Shown here in pieces: positions 8,300-19,002 of a stretch of DNA of 37,007 nucleotides. The notes beneath the pieces were generated by a model, which worked only from the letters and a program-made list of their open reading frames with translations, ran no database searches and had not been told where the DNA came from. This DNA is from a bacterium (GTDB lineage Bacteria; ARS69), in NCBI GenBank assembly GCA_025774865.1, contig JALGZO010000510.1, positions 1 to 37,007 on the forward strand, in the 5' to 3' direction. Position 1 is the first letter of the stretch. Each line of letters opens with the position of its first letter. A program made the translations under genes and the position numbers.

Positions 8300-9248
8300 T
8301 TTCATAAGGCGCCACGACCGTTTTGCGATCGTGTCCCACTTGGATCCGGACGGCGATGCCGTGGGGTCGGGGCTCGGGCTCGCGTGGATCCTCCGGGCGG
8401 CCGGTAAGAAGGCGGATTTTCTGAGCTACGGCATTCCGCGGACGTACCAGTGGGTGCCGGGCGTGGAGGAAGTGAAGTCGGATCCCGACCTTCTCGAAGC
8501 GCCGCCGGACGGGGTGTTCGTCGTCGACGCGACCTCGCCCAGTCGGCTCGGCAAGATGGAGAAGCTCCTGACGCCGGACCTCCCGGTCGCGAACATCGAT
8601 CACCATCCCGACAACACGCGGTTCGGCGAGGTCGCCTGGGTCGACCCGTCCGCCGCGGCGGCCGCCTTGATGATCTGGGAGATGGCGCGGGAACTCGAGC
8701 TCCCCGTCGGGCACGACGCGGCGACGTGCCTCTATGTCGGACTCGTCACCGACACCGGGCGTTTCACCTATTCGAACACGGACGCGCGCTCGATCGCCGC
8801 CGCGGCCGATCTCATCGAGGGCGGCGCGGATCCGCACCAGATCGCGGGGAGGGTCTACGAGAACAACTCGGTCGAAGGCCTGCGTCTGCTCGGCCTCGTC
8901 CTGAGTACTCTGGACCTTCGTGACGACGGGCAGGTCGCGAGTCTGCACGTGACGCGCGCCATGCTCGAAGAGACCGGCGCGATGCCGGAGGACGCGGACG
9001 GCTTCTCGACGTACGCGCGATCCATCGAGGGAGTGAAGGTGGGTCTCTTCTTCCGGGAATCCGAGGACGGGACCATCAAGGTCAGTTTTCGCTCGAACCA
9101 AGGAGTGCACATCGATGGCGTCGCCGGCCGATTGGGAGGGGGCGGGCACCCCAGCGCCTCCGGGGCGCGAGTTCCGGGGCCGATGGAAGCGGCGAAGGAA
9201 AGCGTCCTCCGGGCCGTCTCGGAGCATCTCCGAAGCCTCGCCGCCTGA
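8283..9248 (+). CDS. DHH/DHHA1 phosphoesterase, NrnA-like (oligoribonuclease / pAp phosphatase)
   Basis: NrnA-type enzymes degrade 2-5 nt RNA oligonucleotides and often 3'-phosphoadenosine 5'-phosphate. In this 321-residue protein the DHH domain shows SHLDPDGDAVGS (metal-binding Asp residues), VVDATS, the DHH motif in NIDHHPDN and TDTGRFTYSNT. The DHHA1 domain carries the substrate-binding glycine run GGGGHPSASGARV at the end. The family's usual length is 310-330. It overlaps rbfA by 17 bp, and its last 134 bp appear to contain the start of truB. Its place in an RNA-metabolism operon with pnp fits a role in finishing RNA turnover. Confidence 0.93.
   Translation: MNRFLDFIRRHDRFAIVSHLDPDGDAVGSGLGLAWILRAAGKKADFLSYGIPRTYQWVPGVEEVKSDPDLLEAPPDGVFVVDATSPSRLGKMEKLLTPDLPVANIDHHPDNTRFGEVAWVDPSAAAAALMIWEMARELELPVGHDAATCLYVGLVTDTGRFTYSNTDARSIAAAADLIEGGADPHQIAGRVYENNSVEGLRLLGLVLSTLDLRDDGQVASLHVTRAMLEETGAMPEDADGFSTYARSIEGVKVGLFFRESEDGTIKVSFRSNQGVHIDGVAGRLGGGGHPSASGARVPGPMEAAKESVLRAVSEHLRSLAA
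9100..9117 (+). promoter_or_regulatory. Internal Shine-Dalgarno and start codon for truB within nrnA
   Basis: AAGGAG (9100-9105) lies nine bases before ATG 9115, inside the nrnA reading frame but in the truB frame. It is the only canonical start with a good ribosome-binding site available to truB. Confidence 0.6.
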
Positions 9249-10158
9249 GAGCTCTTTCGTATTCGCAGTCGACAAGCCCGCGGGTCCGACGTCGCACGAC
9301 GTCGTCGCGAAGGTGCGTCGCGTGCTCTCGGGCGCCCGTGTGGGGCATGCGGGAACGCTCGACCCCGCCGCCACCGGCGTTCTCGTGATCTGCGTCGGGA
9401 AGGCGACGAAGATCTCTTCCTTTCTGATGGAAGGGGAGAAGGAGTACGTCGGGACGGGCCGGCTCGGACTCACCACCGACACGCAGGACGCGGACGGCGA
9501 GGTGCTTCGGGAACATCCCGTCGACGTCGAGGCCGAGGACGTACGCCGAGCCGCCGCCGCGTTCGTGGGTGAGATCGAACAGATTCCGCCGATGTACTCC
9601 GCCGTCAAGGTCGGTGGACAGAAGCTCTACCGTCTCGCGCGGAAGGGACGCGAAATCGAGCGGCCCGCGCGCCGCGCCACGGTGCACGCGTTCGAGATCG
9701 GACGCGTCGCGCTGCCCGAATTCGATTTCGTCCTGCGCTGCTCGAAGGGAACCTACGTGCGGACGATTCTGCACGACCTCGGAGAGGCGCTGGGATGCGG
9801 CGGGCACCTCGCGCGGCTCGCTCGAGAGCGACAGGGGAGCTTCTCCCGCCGGGACGCCGTGTCCTGGGAGAGTCTTCTGGACGACCGCGCCGCGGAGATC
9901 GTGCGCGCGGCGGGAGTGGCCCCGCACCAGGCACTCGAATTCCTGACGGCGCTCGAGGTCCCGCGGAACATGGACGAGCCCCTGCGGGTCGGCGTCCAGT
10001 GGCCAGACGAATCCGCCGGGCCGCACCGGATCCCGGTTCGGCTGGTGAAGGGCGGCGATCGCACGGTCGGCGTCGGGCGCGTCACCGACGACGGCGTTCG
10101 GGTCGTCTACGCGTTCCCCGTCTCGCGGGGGGGCTTCGGCCGAGGGCGACGGCGGTGA
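9115..10158 (+). CDS. truB: tRNA pseudouridine(55) synthase TruB
   Basis: TruB makes pseudouridine 55 in the T-loop of tRNA. Visible are the family start VDKPAGPTSHDVV, the catalytic motif GHAGTLDPAATGVL with Asp83, EQIPPMYSAVKVGGQKLY, and the CSKGTYVRTILHDLGEALG block. Between ATG 9115 and the conserved domain (about residue 48) there is no ATG, GTG or TTG in this frame, so the gene seems to start at 9115, inside nrnA, giving a 134-bp overlap. AAGGAG at 9100-9105 stands nine bases before that ATG. The resulting N-terminal extension is Arg-rich (REFRGRWKRRRK). A rarer start codon nearer 9259 is the alternative. Its stop overlaps ribF (GTGA). Confidence 0.95.
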   Translation: MASPADWEGAGTPAPPGREFRGRWKRRRKASSGPSRSISEASPPESSFVFAVDKPAGPTSHDVVAKVRRVLSGARVGHAGTLDPAATGVLVICVGKATKISSFLMEGEKEYVGTGRLGLTTDTQDADGEVLREHPVDVEAEDVRRAAAAFVGEIEQIPPMYSAVKVGGQKLYRLARKGREIERPARRATVHAFEIGRVALPEFDFVLRCSKGTYVRTILHDLGEALGCGGHLARLARERQGSFSRRDAVSWESLLDDRAAEIVRAAGVAPHQALEFLTALEVPRNMDEPLRVGVQWPDESAGPHRIPVRLVKGGDRTVGVGRVTDDGVRVVYAFPVSRGGFGRGRRR

Positions 10159-11099
10159 TCGTCGCGCGCAGTGTCGCGGATCTGAGCCTCCCGGGTCCTC
10201 TCGCGGTCAGCGTCGGGGTGTTCGACGGCGTGCATCAGGGACACCGGGCGGTCTTCGATGCGCTGCGGCGGGAGGCCCAGGCGGCGGGTGCTGCGTCGCT
10301 CGTGGTGACGCTGGATCCGCATCCGCTGGAGGTGCTTCGACCGGACGTCGCGCCGACCCTCTTGACGACGCCCGCGGAGCGGATCCGACTCGTCGAGGAA
10401 GCGTCCCCGGACGCATTCCTCCTGTACCCGTTCGATCGCGAGACCGCAGCGCTCTCGCCCCCGGAGTTCTTGGACCGCCTCGTGCCTCGGGGTTCGAGTC
10501 TGAGGGCGCTCGTGGCGGGCTACGACTTTCGGATGGGAAAGGACCGGTCCGGGGGATTCGAGGAGCTTCGGACCGTCGGCGAGGACCGGGGCTTCCGGGT
10601 GATCCGGGTCGGACCGACGGTGTGGGATGGGGAGCCGATCTCGTCGTCGAGGATCCGGGCCCGGGTCGAGGAGGGCCGGGTCAGGGAGGCGGCGGAGCTT
10701 CTGGGGCATCCGTACCGGGTGGAAGGGACGGTCGTCCCCGGGAGGGGGATCGGAAGAACGCTTGAGTTTCCGACCGCAAATGTCGATGTCGGAGATCAGA
10801 GGAAACAGCTGCCGGGATTCGGTGTCTATGCCGTTCTCGTGCAGATTCTGGACGAATCGTCCGGTCTTCGCCCCGGAGTCATGAATCGAGGGGTGCGCCC
10901 CACGTTCGGGGCCGGAGATCCGGTCCTGGAGGTCCACCTGCCGGGGTACGACGGCGACCTCGTCGGAAGGCGCCTGATCCTGTCGATGGTGGAGAGGATT
11001 CGTGAGGAGCGCGTCTTCGCGGGTCCTGAAGACCTGGCGGCACGCATCGCCGAGGATGTCCAGGAGGCCCGCAGAATCCTGGAGAGTCGGGAGGCCTGA
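10155..11099 (+). CDS. ribF: Bifunctional riboflavin kinase / FAD synthetase
   Basis: RibF phosphorylates riboflavin to FMN and adenylates FMN to FAD. The 314-residue protein has the N-terminal nucleotidyltransferase domain (SVGVFDGVHQGHRAVF from ~20, VVTLDPHPLEVLRP, and the SSSRIR motif near 165) and the C-terminal riboflavin kinase domain (GRGIGRTLEFPTANV near 195, with FGVYAV and GVMNRGVRPTFG). The GTG start shares bases with the truB stop, so translation is coupled. The neighbourhood truB-ribF-rpsO is widespread in bacteria. Confidence 0.96.
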   Translation: MIVARSVADLSLPGPLAVSVGVFDGVHQGHRAVFDALRREAQAAGAASLVVTLDPHPLEVLRPDVAPTLLTTPAERIRLVEEASPDAFLLYPFDRETAALSPPEFLDRLVPRGSSLRALVAGYDFRMGKDRSGGFEELRTVGEDRGFRVIRVGPTVWDGEPISSSRIRARVEEGRVREAAELLGHPYRVEGTVVPGRGIGRTLEFPTANVDVGDQRKQLPGFGVYAVLVQILDESSGLRPGVMNRGVRPTFGAGDPVLEVHLPGYDGDLVGRRLILSMVERIREERVFAGPEDLAARIAEDVQEARRILESREA

Positions 11100-11109
11100 G
11101 TTTCTTTCC

Positions 11110-11138
11110 TTGTCTCCGACGGAGTCCTCTGATAGATT
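11110..11138 (+). promoter_or_regulatory. Candidate sigma70-type promoter for rpsO-pnp
   Basis: TTGTCT (11110-11115) and TAGATT (11133-11138) are separated by 17 bp in the 111-bp gap between ribF and rpsO. The region is locally AT-richer than its surroundings. Spacing and four of six matches per box support a promoter, but this is sequence resemblance only. Confidence 0.45.
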
Positions 11139-11170
11139 TCGCCGCTGTTTGAGGGCATAGAGAAGAGAGA

Positions 11171-11188
11171 GCCCGTAGGCTGACGGGC
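11171..11188 (+). promoter_or_regulatory. Leader hairpin upstream of rpsO
   Basis: A 6-bp stem (gcccgt 11171-11176 with acgggc 11183-11188) closed by a 6-base loop lies six bases before the AAGGAG ribosome-binding site (11194-11199). S15 is known to repress its own mRNA through leader structures in several phyla, and these structures differ between lineages. This one is a candidate only. Confidence 0.4.
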
Positions 11189-11210
11189 CGCCCAAGGAGA
11201 ACCCCCACTG

Positions 11211-11480
11211 ATGACGCTCTCGAAGTTCCCGAAGTCGGACATCATCACGAAGCATCGGCTTCATGACGCCGACTCTGGATCGCCAGAGGTTCAGATCGCG
11301 CTCCTGACGGAGCGGATCAATTACCTCACCGACCACTTCAAGGTCCACAAGAAGGACCATCATTCCCGTCGCGGCCTCCTCAAGCTGGTCGGCCGCCGTC
11401 GTCGCCTGCTCGACTACCTCAAGGCGAACAAAGTGGACCGGTACCGCGCGATCCTCAAGGAGCTGGGTCTCCGCAAGTAG
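11211..11480 (+). CDS. rpsO: 30S ribosomal protein S15
   Basis: S15 is a primary binder of the 16S rRNA central domain. The 89-residue length is the family norm, and the conserved blocks are all present: [38 protein letters not shown] and [16 protein letters not shown] 11211 is preceded by AAGGAGA at 11194-11200. It is followed by pnp after a 44-bp gap that contains a hairpin, the classical rpsO-pnp arrangement. Confidence 0.98.
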   Translation: MTLSKFPKSDIITKHRLHDADSGSPEVQIALLTERINYLTDHFKVHKKDHHSRRGLLKLVGRRRRLLDYLKANKVDRYRAILKELGLRK

Positions 11481-11492
11481 GGTGAAGCCGGA

Positions 11493-11508
11493 CCGCCCGA
11501 GGGGGCGG
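11493..11508 (+). promoter_or_regulatory. Hairpin in the rpsO-pnp gap
   Basis: ccgccc (11493-11498) pairs with gggcgg (11503-11508) around a 4-base loop. No T-run follows, so it is not a typical terminator. In enterobacteria a stem-loop here is the site where PNPase controls its own mRNA; a similar role is possible but unproven. Confidence 0.4.
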
Positions 11509-11524
11509 CCACGAAAGGATTTCC

Positions 11525-13708
<2,184 letters not shown>

Positions 13709-13721
13709 GCGTCGCGGCTGA

Positions 13722-14819
13722 TCAGGGCGCGGGCGGCGCCTGGGTGATCAGTACGAAAGACTCGTTCGACGGCGAGAGCGTGTAGGTCCAGCGCTCTCGT
13801 TCGTCGTCGTAGAGCGCGCTCTCGGGAACGAGAGACTCGCCGAGCAGCACCGCGAGGTCCGGCGGATAGGCTCCGGTCTTGACCCGGTACACCTCCAGGG
13901 CCACGCGAACTGACTCGCGGCGATGGGCGGCCTCCAGCTGCGCGGAGCGGTTCCGCCACTCCCCGAGCACGGGATCGTCGCCGCGGAACGCCGACAGCGC
14001 GCCGCCGAAGAGCGCGCTCATGAGCAGAAGCCCGAGGACAGGAGCCACCCACCGCAGCGTCTTCCGCAGGCTGAACTCTCCAGCGACGGACTCCTCGACG
14101 GTGAGCTTGGCGCCCCGCTTGCGCAGGAGCCCGACCCAACCATGTCGGGCGCAGTCGAACAGAATGCGCGTGGCCGTGTAGCGATCCAGCCCGCTCTCGT
14201 CGAGGATCTGCTCGATCGTCCGAACGCCGTTCACGAGGGCGAGGACCTGGCGCTCCTCGTCGAAGTTGATCTCCGGCGAGCGACCGGCGCGCGTGAGGAC
14301 GAGGACGCCGTCCTCCGGGCCGAGAGCGCTGCGCATCTCGGCGATCTCGTCGGCCTTCCGGGCTCCCTCCATCAGGATGGGTCCGATGTCCGCACTGAGG
14401 GCATCCTCGGCCGGCGGGCCGACCCCGGTCTCGGTCTCGAACTCGTAGGTGCCCGACTTGATCGACATCAACTCGAAGATGGCCTCTTCCACCATCGCCT
14501 CGAAGAGCTCCTGGATCTCATCCCGCTCCAGGACCCCCTCTCGCTCGAGGATCGAGTTCGCGCTGGCGCCGGCGCGGCGCTCTGCAGCGAGGCGGTCGGA
14601 CTGGTCGGCGGTGATGACCCCCTTTCGGCGGACGTATTCCAGCAGCGGGTCGCCTTCGTCCTTCGGATTCTTGGTCGACGTGATTCGACCATTGTGGAAG
14701 AAAACGAATTGCGTCTTTCCCCTCGTCATCACCTTCAGCCAGCCGGCCTTCCGCTGGGAGGCGATCAGCTGCATGATGTCGGGAAGCTCGAACTCGCGAA
14801 GCTCGCCCCGGAATGACAT
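13722..14819 (-). CDS. DUF4388 (PATAN) protein with one membrane helix and a pseudopilin-like C-terminus
   Basis: A 365-residue protein. Residues 1-~120 match the DUF4388/PATAN pattern (MSFRGELREFELPDIMQLI, GWLKVMTRGKTQFVFFHNG, and FEAMVEEAIFELMSIKSGT). Residues ~150-225 form a winged-helix-like segment common after DUF4388 (QVLALVNGVRTIEQILDESG). A membrane helix follows at ~253-273. The final ~80 residues (RESVRVALEVYRVKTGAYPP ... RERWTYTLSPSNESFVLI) look like the periplasmic part of a type II pseudopilin (GspG). DUF4388 proteins usually belong to signalling or motility networks. The ATG shares one base with the stop of the upstream gene (TGATG). The pilin-like call is inference from pattern. 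Confidence 0.75.
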   Translation of the reverse strand: MSFRGELREFELPDIMQLIASQRKAGWLKVMTRGKTQFVFFHNGRITSTKNPKDEGDPLLEYVRRKGVITADQSDRLAAERRAGASANSILEREGVLERDEIQELFEAMVEEAIFELMSIKSGTYEFETETGVGPPAEDALSADIGPILMEGARKADEIAEMRSALGPEDGVLVLTRAGRSPEINFDEERQVLALVNGVRTIEQILDESGLDRYTATRILFDCARHGWVGLLRKRGAKLTVEESVAGEFSLRKTLRWVAPVLGLLLMSALFGGALSAFRGDDPVLGEWRNRSAQLEAAHRRESVRVALEVYRVKTGAYPPDLAVLLGESLVPESALYDDERERWTYTLSPSNESFVLITQAPPAP

Positions 14820-16693
14820 CAGACGGTCCTCGTGGAAGTGGGGAGCTGCATGGACGAGTGACGGGCCGTCTGCTCCGGCGGGGGAGCCTGCTGGGGCACC
14901 GGCGCCCGCAGATAGGCCCTCACGGACAGGATCGCGAGGAGTGCGAAGAAGAGAAGCGGCGCCACGACCGCGGACGGCCAGCGTGGATCGGAGTGGGCGG
15001 GACCGGGAGCGGGCCAGGCCGCGTTGGCCGCTGCGATCAGCAAGAGCACCGCACCGGCACCGAGGAACGCGAGCGCCCGTCGGCGCGAGCCGAGGAGAAG
15101 GAGCCCCGTTCCCGGCAAGAGCGCCGAGAGTACGACCGCGGTGGTCCTCCCGGAGCGCGAAACCCGGCGGCGGCGCTCGATGATCATCGCGTCTCGCTTG
15201 AGCGGTGCCTGGACGTCTTGCTGGATGGCGTAGCACTCGGCACAGAGACTGCGCCGGAGGGTCCGATAGTGACACTTGCGGCATACGGAGCGCCCGCAAG
15301 CTGCACAAGGGAAGACGCGGGGTAGAGTGCGCGCGTACGCCGCGTAGTACAGCGTCAGGAATAGCGGGAGGGACAGCCAGAACGGACGCATGGGAAAGAC
15401 CAACCTGAGCGTCATCTCGAGCGCGCGCCTCCAACCGAGCGCGGTACGCAGGCCCTCTCCCCGAAGGAACCGCAACCACAGCTGCGTGGCCCCGAGAGAG
15501 TGATCACGAACGATGATGCCCTCGGACTCGTCGTTGAGAACGGGGGGAAGGCGGTAACCGAGGTCAGTGGCCCGGGTGAGCGCCTGGTCGGCTTCGTTGA
15601 ACTCCAGACGCTGCACGAACGCCTGGGCGGTATTGACGTAGACGAGGGCTTCCTTGGGAGCGAGTCGCGCGGCCTCCTCGTAGGCCGCGAGCGCCCGGTC
15701 GGATTCCCCCTGCAACAGGCGCACGTTGCCGAGGTTGTTGTGGTAGGCCCAGTGCTCCGGGCGGAGCTCCACCGCTCTTTCGAGGTGCTCCGCGGCTTGC
15801 CCGTATCGCTCGGCCCGGCGTTCGAGAAGCGCGAGGCTGGCGAGAAAGTCGGGATCCTCGAGGGCGCCGTCGGGCGCGTCGGTATGCCAGGTGGTCGGCA
15901 GAAAGCCGGGGTCCGCGCGCTGGGTGACCCAGAGATTGCGAAGGTACGAGTCCGGGAACGCGGGCTCCATGATGCGGGTCCAGAGCGCGAGGCCGGTGGG
16001 TGCAACCATGACCGCGGCGAGCGCCCAGACACAGACGCGACGAGGCCAGGCCTCGAGCGACGTCCAGGTACCGATGGTTCCGATGAGGAGCGCCCAGAAG
16101 AGAGCGGCCGTGGGGGCCAGCGACACGACCAGCGCGAAGGGCACCAAGATCGTGAGCCACGCCGCGCCCTCCCGCATCTCCAACGGGAGGAAGTGGAGCC
16201 TCTCGCGCACTCCGTGTCGGATGCGCCCGACCTCCTTCCCGATCATGAGCGCTGCGATCGCGACCAGACTGAGGCCGAACGCACCGCCCAGAATCGTGAA
16301 GATCCAGGCCGCCGCGCGCTGCTGTGCGACGAACGATCGCAGGCCGCGCGAGATCGCGGTGACCGCCTCCGTCGCGAACCCGGTGTCACGTTCGCGGAAG
16401 AGGAGTCCGCACAACTCTCGTCGAGCGGGCGTCAGATCAGGATCGAACCGCAACGCCCAGCGAAGGTCGGCGATCCGGGCGTCAGCGTTCGGGGCGGACG
16501 CGGAGCGAGCCCAGTAAGCGTGAGCCCAGACGGGCTCGCGGAGGACGCCTTGCTTCTCCATCTGTTCGAGATGGGCCCGGGCCTCCGTGTCGTTCAGTGG
16601 GACGGCCCGAGCGGCCACCTCCGCACCGGAGACGGCGCCGGCGAAGAGGCAGAGTGCGACCACGACGGCTCGCCGTACCGAAAGTCGGATCAT
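14819..16693 (-). CDS. Multi-pass membrane protein with TPR repeats and a treble-clef/zinc-ribbon segment
   Basis: A 624-residue protein of unrecognised family. It opens with a signal peptide (MIRLSVRRAVVVALCLFAGA), then membrane helices near residues 125-150, 175-210 and 215-235. Several TPR units lie at ~275-370 (RAVELRPEHWAYHNNLGNVR, YEEAARLAPKEALVYVNTAQ). A further helix is at ~440-458, then a Cys-rich zinc segment at ~460-490 (CAACGRSVCRKCHY and RSLCAECY), and three more hydrophobic segments near the C-terminus. ATG 16693 is preferred over an extension to 16903 that lacks a signal sequence. It is translationally coupled to the DUF4388 gene, so the two probably act together, perhaps as an envelope-assembly or signalling pair. 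Confidence 0.75.
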   Translation of the reverse strand: MIRLSVRRAVVVALCLFAGAVSGAEVAARAVPLNDTEARAHLEQMEKQGVLREPVWAHAYWARSASAPNADARIADLRWALRFDPDLTPARRELCGLLFRERDTGFATEAVTAISRGLRSFVAQQRAAAWIFTILGGAFGLSLVAIAALMIGKEVGRIRHGVRERLHFLPLEMREGAAWLTILVPFALVVSLAPTAALFWALLIGTIGTWTSLEAWPRRVCVWALAAVMVAPTGLALWTRIMEPAFPDSYLRNLWVTQRADPGFLPTTWHTDAPDGALEDPDFLASLALLERRAERYGQAAEHLERAVELRPEHWAYHNNLGNVRLLQGESDRALAAYEEAARLAPKEALVYVNTAQAFVQRLEFNEADQALTRATDLGYRLPPVLNDESEGIIVRDHSLGATQLWLRFLRGEGLRTALGWRRALEMTLRLVFPMRPFWLSLPLFLTLYYAAYARTLPRVFPCAACGRSVCRKCHYRTLRRSLCAECYAIQQDVQAPLKRDAMIIERRRRVSRSGRTTAVVLSALLPGTGLLLLGSRRRALAFLGAGAVLLLIAAANAAWPAPGPAHSDPRWPSAVVAPLLFFALLAILSVRAYLRAPVPQQAPPPEQTARHSSMQLPTSTRTV

Positions 16694-16819
16694 ATGGCGC
16701 CTTCTCCCCGTCGCAGGCCCTTCGAGACTTCTCGCTTTATCGGCGGTGAAGGCACGGAGCTTGAGGGGCCTTGTGCTTCCCCGAATCGCCGCAAGTCTTT
16801 GAAAACGTGAAGATTCCGT

Positions 16820-16850
16820 TTGACACTCGGACCCTCGGAGAGGGAACATT
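16820..16850 (+). promoter_or_regulatory. Candidate promoter for the Na/Pi transporter-asnS unit
   Basis: The 215-bp divergent gap (16694-16908) contains a perfect TTGACA at 16820-16825, with weak -10-like sequences (GAACAT at 16844 or AACATT at 16845) 18-19 bp downstream. The -35 match is strong; the -10 is poor. I see no convincing promoter for the opposite-strand gene in the same gap. Confidence 0.4.
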
Positions 16851-16908
16851 TCGGGTTTTCGGAAGGGCGGGATCGGCCGTGGGCGTCGCTGGCAGGCAGA
16901 CACCGCGG

Positions 16909-19002
16909 ATGCGGCGCACGGTTCGGTGGCTCGCCACCGCGCTCGCCGTTGTGCTGACGGCGTCGCCGGCGTCGGCGGAGGACGGGCTCACGCTCGGCGT
17001 GATTCAGCCGTCGCCGCACTCGGACCTCTTCGTCGGAGTGGTCGGGGACACCCTGGACTCCGAGATCGTCCTCACCGTGCGCGATTCCGGCGGCCTCACC
17101 GTCCCGGGCGTCACGATCCGCCTCCGCGCCCTGGGCTCCGGCGGCGGAGCGGTCCTTCCTCTCGAGGAGCAGCTCGTCACCGACGGCCGGGGAGAGGCGA
17201 CCGTCCGGGTGGCGCTCGTGGGGCCGCCGAGCGACGGTGTCGTTCTGGCCCACATCACGGGACAGGAGAGCGAGCCGAGCGAGATCCGGGTCCGGATCCT
17301 GCGGGATTCGTGGCTGGCTTACCTGCTCATGGGGATCGGGGGCGGGCTCGCGCTCTTCCTCTACGGAATGCGTCTCATCGGACGCAGCCTCGAGAAGGCG
17401 GCGAGCGGGGACCTGCGCTCGTTCCTGACGTCGGTGGCCGGAAGCCGTGGGCGGTCTCTTCTCTTCGGCACCGTCAGCACGTTGATGGTCCAGAGTTCCA
17501 GCGCGAGCACGGTCCTCCTCGTCAGTTTTGCGAGCTCGGGGCTCATGACGGTCCAGCAGTGCCTGGGGGCGGTGCTCGGCGCGGCGGCCGGCGCGACGGT
17601 GACCGTCCAGCTGATCGCGTTCCGAGTCTCCGACCTCGATCTGCTCCTGATCGCGGTCGGCTTTCTGCTCACGATGTTCCGCGGCCGCCGGCGGCGCCTG
17701 GGCGGCGCCATTCTCGGGTTCGGGCTCCTGTTCTTCGGGCTCCGGGTGATGTCGAACGCGATGGCGCCGCTGAAGGACTTCCCCTTGGTGACCGAGTTCT
17801 TCGTCGCGTCGGCGCAAGACCCCTGGCCGGCCCTGATCGCGGCGACCCTGTTCACCGCGATCGCACAGGCGAGCGCGGCGACGATCGGAATCGTGCTGGG
17901 ACTCGCCTTCCAGGGAATCCTCACGCTCGAGGCCGCGGTGCCGTTCGTGTTCGGGGCCAACATCGGAACCGCGACGACGGCGATCCTCGCGAGCCTGGCG
18001 GCCAACGTCGACGGCAAGCGAGTTGCCTGGGCGCACGCCGGCTTTCGCATCGGTGGAGTGATCCTCGGGATGCTTTTGCTCAGCCCTTTCCTGCGCCTCG
18101 TGGGCAGCCTCTCGGACGACCTGCCGCGACAGATTGCGAACGCGCACACGTTGTTGAACATCGGCACCGCGATTCTCTTCCTGCCCTTCATACCTCTGGC
18201 CGACCGCCTCGTTCGGCGCTTGATCCCGGAGCGCGAGTCGGCGCCGGAGTACGGGCCGAGGGCGCTCGACCCACGTTTCCTCGAGCAACCCTCCGTGGCG
18301 ATCGCGTCGGCGGTCCGGGAGCTTCTCCGGATGGGTGGACTGGTGGGCGAGATGCTCGACGATGTGAAGGAGTCGTTGCGGCGCGACGACTCCGAGCTCG
18401 CGAACGCGATCCGGACGCGGGACGACCAGGTGGATCTTCTCGACGAGGAGATCACGAAGTACCTGGCGGACCTCTCCACGGAGTATCTTTCCGAGCGACA
18501 GTCGGAGCGGGTGCTGGATCTGCTGTTCGTGACGAAGGACCTGGAGCTGATCGGGGACATCATCTCGAAGGGTCTAGTGCCGGGCCTTCTTCGCAAGAAG
18601 CGGGAACATGATCTCTGGTTCTCGGACGAGGGGTTCCGCCAGATCCTGGAATTCCACGAGGGCGTTCGGGAGATCGTGGAGATCGCCGTATCCGCAATCG
18701 CGACCTGGGACCGGGCGCTCGCCAGCCGCGTGCTGGAGAAGAAGCGGGACCTCTCGGAGCTCGAGAGACGCTTTCAACTGGCCCACTTGACTCGTCTGCA
18801 GACGGGAAACGTCGAGTCACGGGCTACGACCACGGTGCACGTGGACGCCATGAACGACCTGAAGAGGATCGTCACGCACACGGCGAGGATCGCCTACGCG
18901 ATCCTCGGGAGGGTGCATCAGTTTCCGCGGGACGACGAGATCGAGGAGAGCTCCCGGTCGGACCGAGATCTGGGGCGCGCCATCGAGGGGAGCGCTGAAT
19001 GA
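16909..19002 (+). CDS. Na+/phosphate cotransporter (NptA/PNaS) with N-terminal Ig-like domain and C-terminal PhoU domain
   Basis: A 697-residue protein. A signal peptide ([20 protein letters not shown]) is followed by an Ig-like beta domain at ~25-125 resembling bacterial Big_1 modules ([31 protein letters not shown]). Two inverted Na/Pi transporter repeats come next, with QSSSAS near residue 195 and [22 protein letters not shown] in the second. The last ~230 residues are a helical PhoU-like domain ([25 protein letters not shown]). The family imports phosphate with sodium. A leading secreted Ig domain is unusual. GTG 16879 is an alternative start that only lengthens the signal peptide. The stop overlaps asnS (ATGA). 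Confidence 0.9.
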   Translation: MRRTVRWLATALAVVLTASPASAEDGLTLGVIQPSPHSDLFVGVVGDTLDSEIVLTVRDSGGLTVPGVTIRLRALGSGGGAVLPLEEQLVTDGRGEATVRVALVGPPSDGVVLAHITGQESEPSEIRVRILRDSWLAYLLMGIGGGLALFLYGMRLIGRSLEKAASGDLRSFLTSVAGSRGRSLLFGTVSTLMVQSSSASTVLLVSFASSGLMTVQQCLGAVLGAAAGATVTVQLIAFRVSDLDLLLIAVGFLLTMFRGRRRRLGGAILGFGLLFFGLRVMSNAMAPLKDFPLVTEFFVASAQDPWPALIAATLFTAIAQASAATIGIVLGLAFQGILTLEAAVPFVFGANIGTATTAILASLAANVDGKRVAWAHAGFRIGGVILGMLLLSPFLRLVGSLSDDLPRQIANAHTLLNIGTAILFLPFIPLADRLVRRLIPERESAPEYGPRALDPRFLEQPSVAIASAVRELLRMGGLVGEMLDDVKESLRRDDSELANAIRTRDDQVDLLDEEITKYLADLSTEYLSERQSERVLDLLFVTKDLELIGDIISKGLVPGLLRKKREHDLWFSDEGFRQILEFHEGVREIVEIAVSAIATWDRALASRVLEKKRDLSELERRFQLAHLTRLQTGNVESRATTTVHVDAMNDLKRIVTHTARIAYAILGRVHQFPRDDEIEESSRSDRDLGRAIEGSAE

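Noticed and set aside
9795-10154. Upstream extension of ribF into truB
   Set aside because: The RibF domain starts right after GTG 10155, which is coupled to the truB stop; the extension is Arg/Pro-rich shadow sequence.
16693-16903. Upstream 70-codon extension of the TPR membrane protein
   Set aside because: It crosses the divergent promoter region and removes the signal peptide from the N-terminus.
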